Assembly: GCA_039029935.1 (NCBI GenBank)
Contig: JBCCFC010000844.1
Coordinates: 1 to 6,228, forward strand
Length of the DNA: 6,228 nt
Reading direction: 5' to 3'
DNA from: G039029935 sp039029935
GTDB lineage: Bacteria; Chloroflexota; Anaerolineae; Caldilineales; Caldilineaceae
Part shown: positions 5,646-6,228 of the stretch, one piece after another
Layout of the letters: the number at the start of each line of letters is the position of its first letter
Numbering within the stretch: the stretch's first letter is position 1
Made by a program: the position numbers and the translations under genes
Notes under the pieces: model-generated
Told to the model about the DNA's origin: nothing
What the model saw: the letters and a program-made list of their open reading frames with translations, nothing else
Databases searched by the model: none

Positions 5646-6155
5646 ATGTCGCAAACAATATCAACACAGAGTGCATCGCCGACGATTCCTGTCGATTTAG
5701 GCGCAACGAAACGGAGTGGGATCAATGCCAAATTTATCGTTGGCGGATTGCTGCTGCTGGCCTTTGTTGGCTTTCTCGGCTTCAACATGATTCAGGCCAC
5801 CACATCAACAGGGGCCTATTACATGACTGTTGCCGAGCTAAACGAAGAGGGAACCAGCTTAATTGGGCAACGTATTCGCGTCAATGGACTGGTCACGGAT
5901 GGCAGTGAGGATTGGAATGCACAGGAGATCACGCTGAAATTTGCCATTGATGATGAAAATGGGGCCAATGTCGAATCGCTCCCCATTGTCTTTTATGGTC
6001 CTCGACCGGATAATTTCCAGCGAGCTAGTTCCGCCATTGTCGAGGGAACGCTGTTGGAGGATGGTTCCTTTCAAGCAGATACGCTCCTGCTAAAGTGTCC
6101 CAGTCGATATGAAGAGGAACCCGAAGAGATTTATGTTGAATCGACACGGGGCTAG
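5646..6155 (+). CDS. ccmE: CcmE-like cytochrome c maturation heme chaperone, CxxxY type
   Basis: This 169-residue protein has a polar N-terminal tail (1-28), one membrane segment (about 29-49, FIVGGLLLLAFVGFLGF) and an outward-facing OB-fold domain (about 56-148). This is the CcmE architecture: a chaperone that takes heme from the CcmABCD machinery and passes it to the CcmF lyase for attachment to apocytochrome c. Diagnostic stretches are YYMTVAEL, IGQRIRVNGLV, IVFYGPRPDNF, VEGTLLEDGSFQADTLLLKC. The classical heme-binding His of LAKHDExY is replaced by C151 in KCPSRY, giving the C-x3-Y form known from archaea and sulfate reducers. The long acidic end (EEEPEEIYVE) is variable in the family. 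It lies downstream of the DUF2007 gene in what looks like one operon. No other ccm gene is in the window. Confidence 0.85.
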   Translation: MSQTISTQSASPTIPVDLGATKRSGINAKFIVGGLLLLAFVGFLGFNMIQATTSTGAYYMTVAELNEEGTSLIGQRIRVNGLVTDGSEDWNAQEITLKFAIDDENGANVESLPIVFYGPRPDNFQRASSAIVEGTLLEDGSFQADTLLLKCPSRYEEEPEEIYVESTRG

Positions 6156-6188
6156 TATTCAGTAGGTGTAAGAGGTGGTGTGGGTAGA

Positions 6189-6228
6189 TGAAAATGGCTG
6201 ATTTCTTGCAAGAAATCAGCCATTTTCA
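6189..6228 (+). terminator. Perfect 40-base palindrome, likely (bidirectional) terminator after ccmE
   Basis: The arm tgaaaatggctgatttcttg (6189-6208) is followed by its exact complement (6209-6228). With A residues at the foot of the left arm and TTTT at the foot of the right arm it resembles a bidirectional rho-independent terminator. The T-run is short (four T then CA) and the window stops here, so the full tail cannot be seen. Confidence 0.65.

Noticed and set aside
5072..5788. Minus-strand open frame (238 codons) across the DUF2007 and ccmE genes
   Set aside because: Its product is low-complexity, rich in Pro, His and Leu, and antisense to two supported genes, with no family signature.
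6188..6228. ATG at 6188 opening a frame (MKMADFLQEISHF) to the window edge
   Set aside because: The frame coincides with a perfect 40-base palindrome after ccmE, which a terminator explains better. The upstream GAGG is 12 bases away. Sequence beyond the edge could reverse this view.

Overview
This window looks like bacterial chromosome of moderate G+C, most likely from the Chloroflexota. That assignment is an inference. It rests on an FG-GAP/UnbV (CRTAC1-type) exported protein, a CxxxY-type CcmE, a cytoplasmic arylsulfatase-like enzyme, and a mix of Shine-Dalgarno-led and apparently leaderless genes. No mobile element, RNA gene or CRISPR array is visible.

Layout. Positions 16-60 hold a strong rho-independent terminator for a plus-strand gene that ends before the window. 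Positions 61-377 are non-coding. A sulfatase-family gene lies on the minus strand (378-1793). It is divergent from a plus-strand gene for a secreted seven-bladed beta-propeller protein with a C-terminal ASPIC/UnbV domain (2079-3776). The gap between them carries promoter-like elements for both and a tiny ORF (1891-2031) that encodes little more than a signal peptide. Downstream on the plus strand come a glyoxalase II-like metallo-beta-lactamase-fold hydrolase (3899-4546), a DUF952 protein (4672-5061), a DUF2007-type protein (5167-5616) and a membrane-anchored CcmE-like heme chaperone (5646-6155). A perfect 40-base palindrome, probably a terminator, ends the window.

How the genes relate. The set does not read as one pathway. 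The MBL hydrolase and DUF952 genes appear to be separate units, each with its own promoter-like sequence. DUF2007 and ccmE are 29 bases apart, and ccmE has its own ribosome binding site, so these two probably share a transcript. The terminator directly after ccmE separates it from any further ccm genes on this strand.

The points most worth a second look are: the CxxxY heme-attachment motif in CcmE; a Lys-to-Thr change at a usually conserved active-site position of the sulfatase; a promoter-to-ATG geometry that predicts a leaderless mRNA for the MBL gene; a 15-base tandem duplication ending at the DUF952 start codon; and several perfect palindromes between genes. I found no convincing new multi-gene system.
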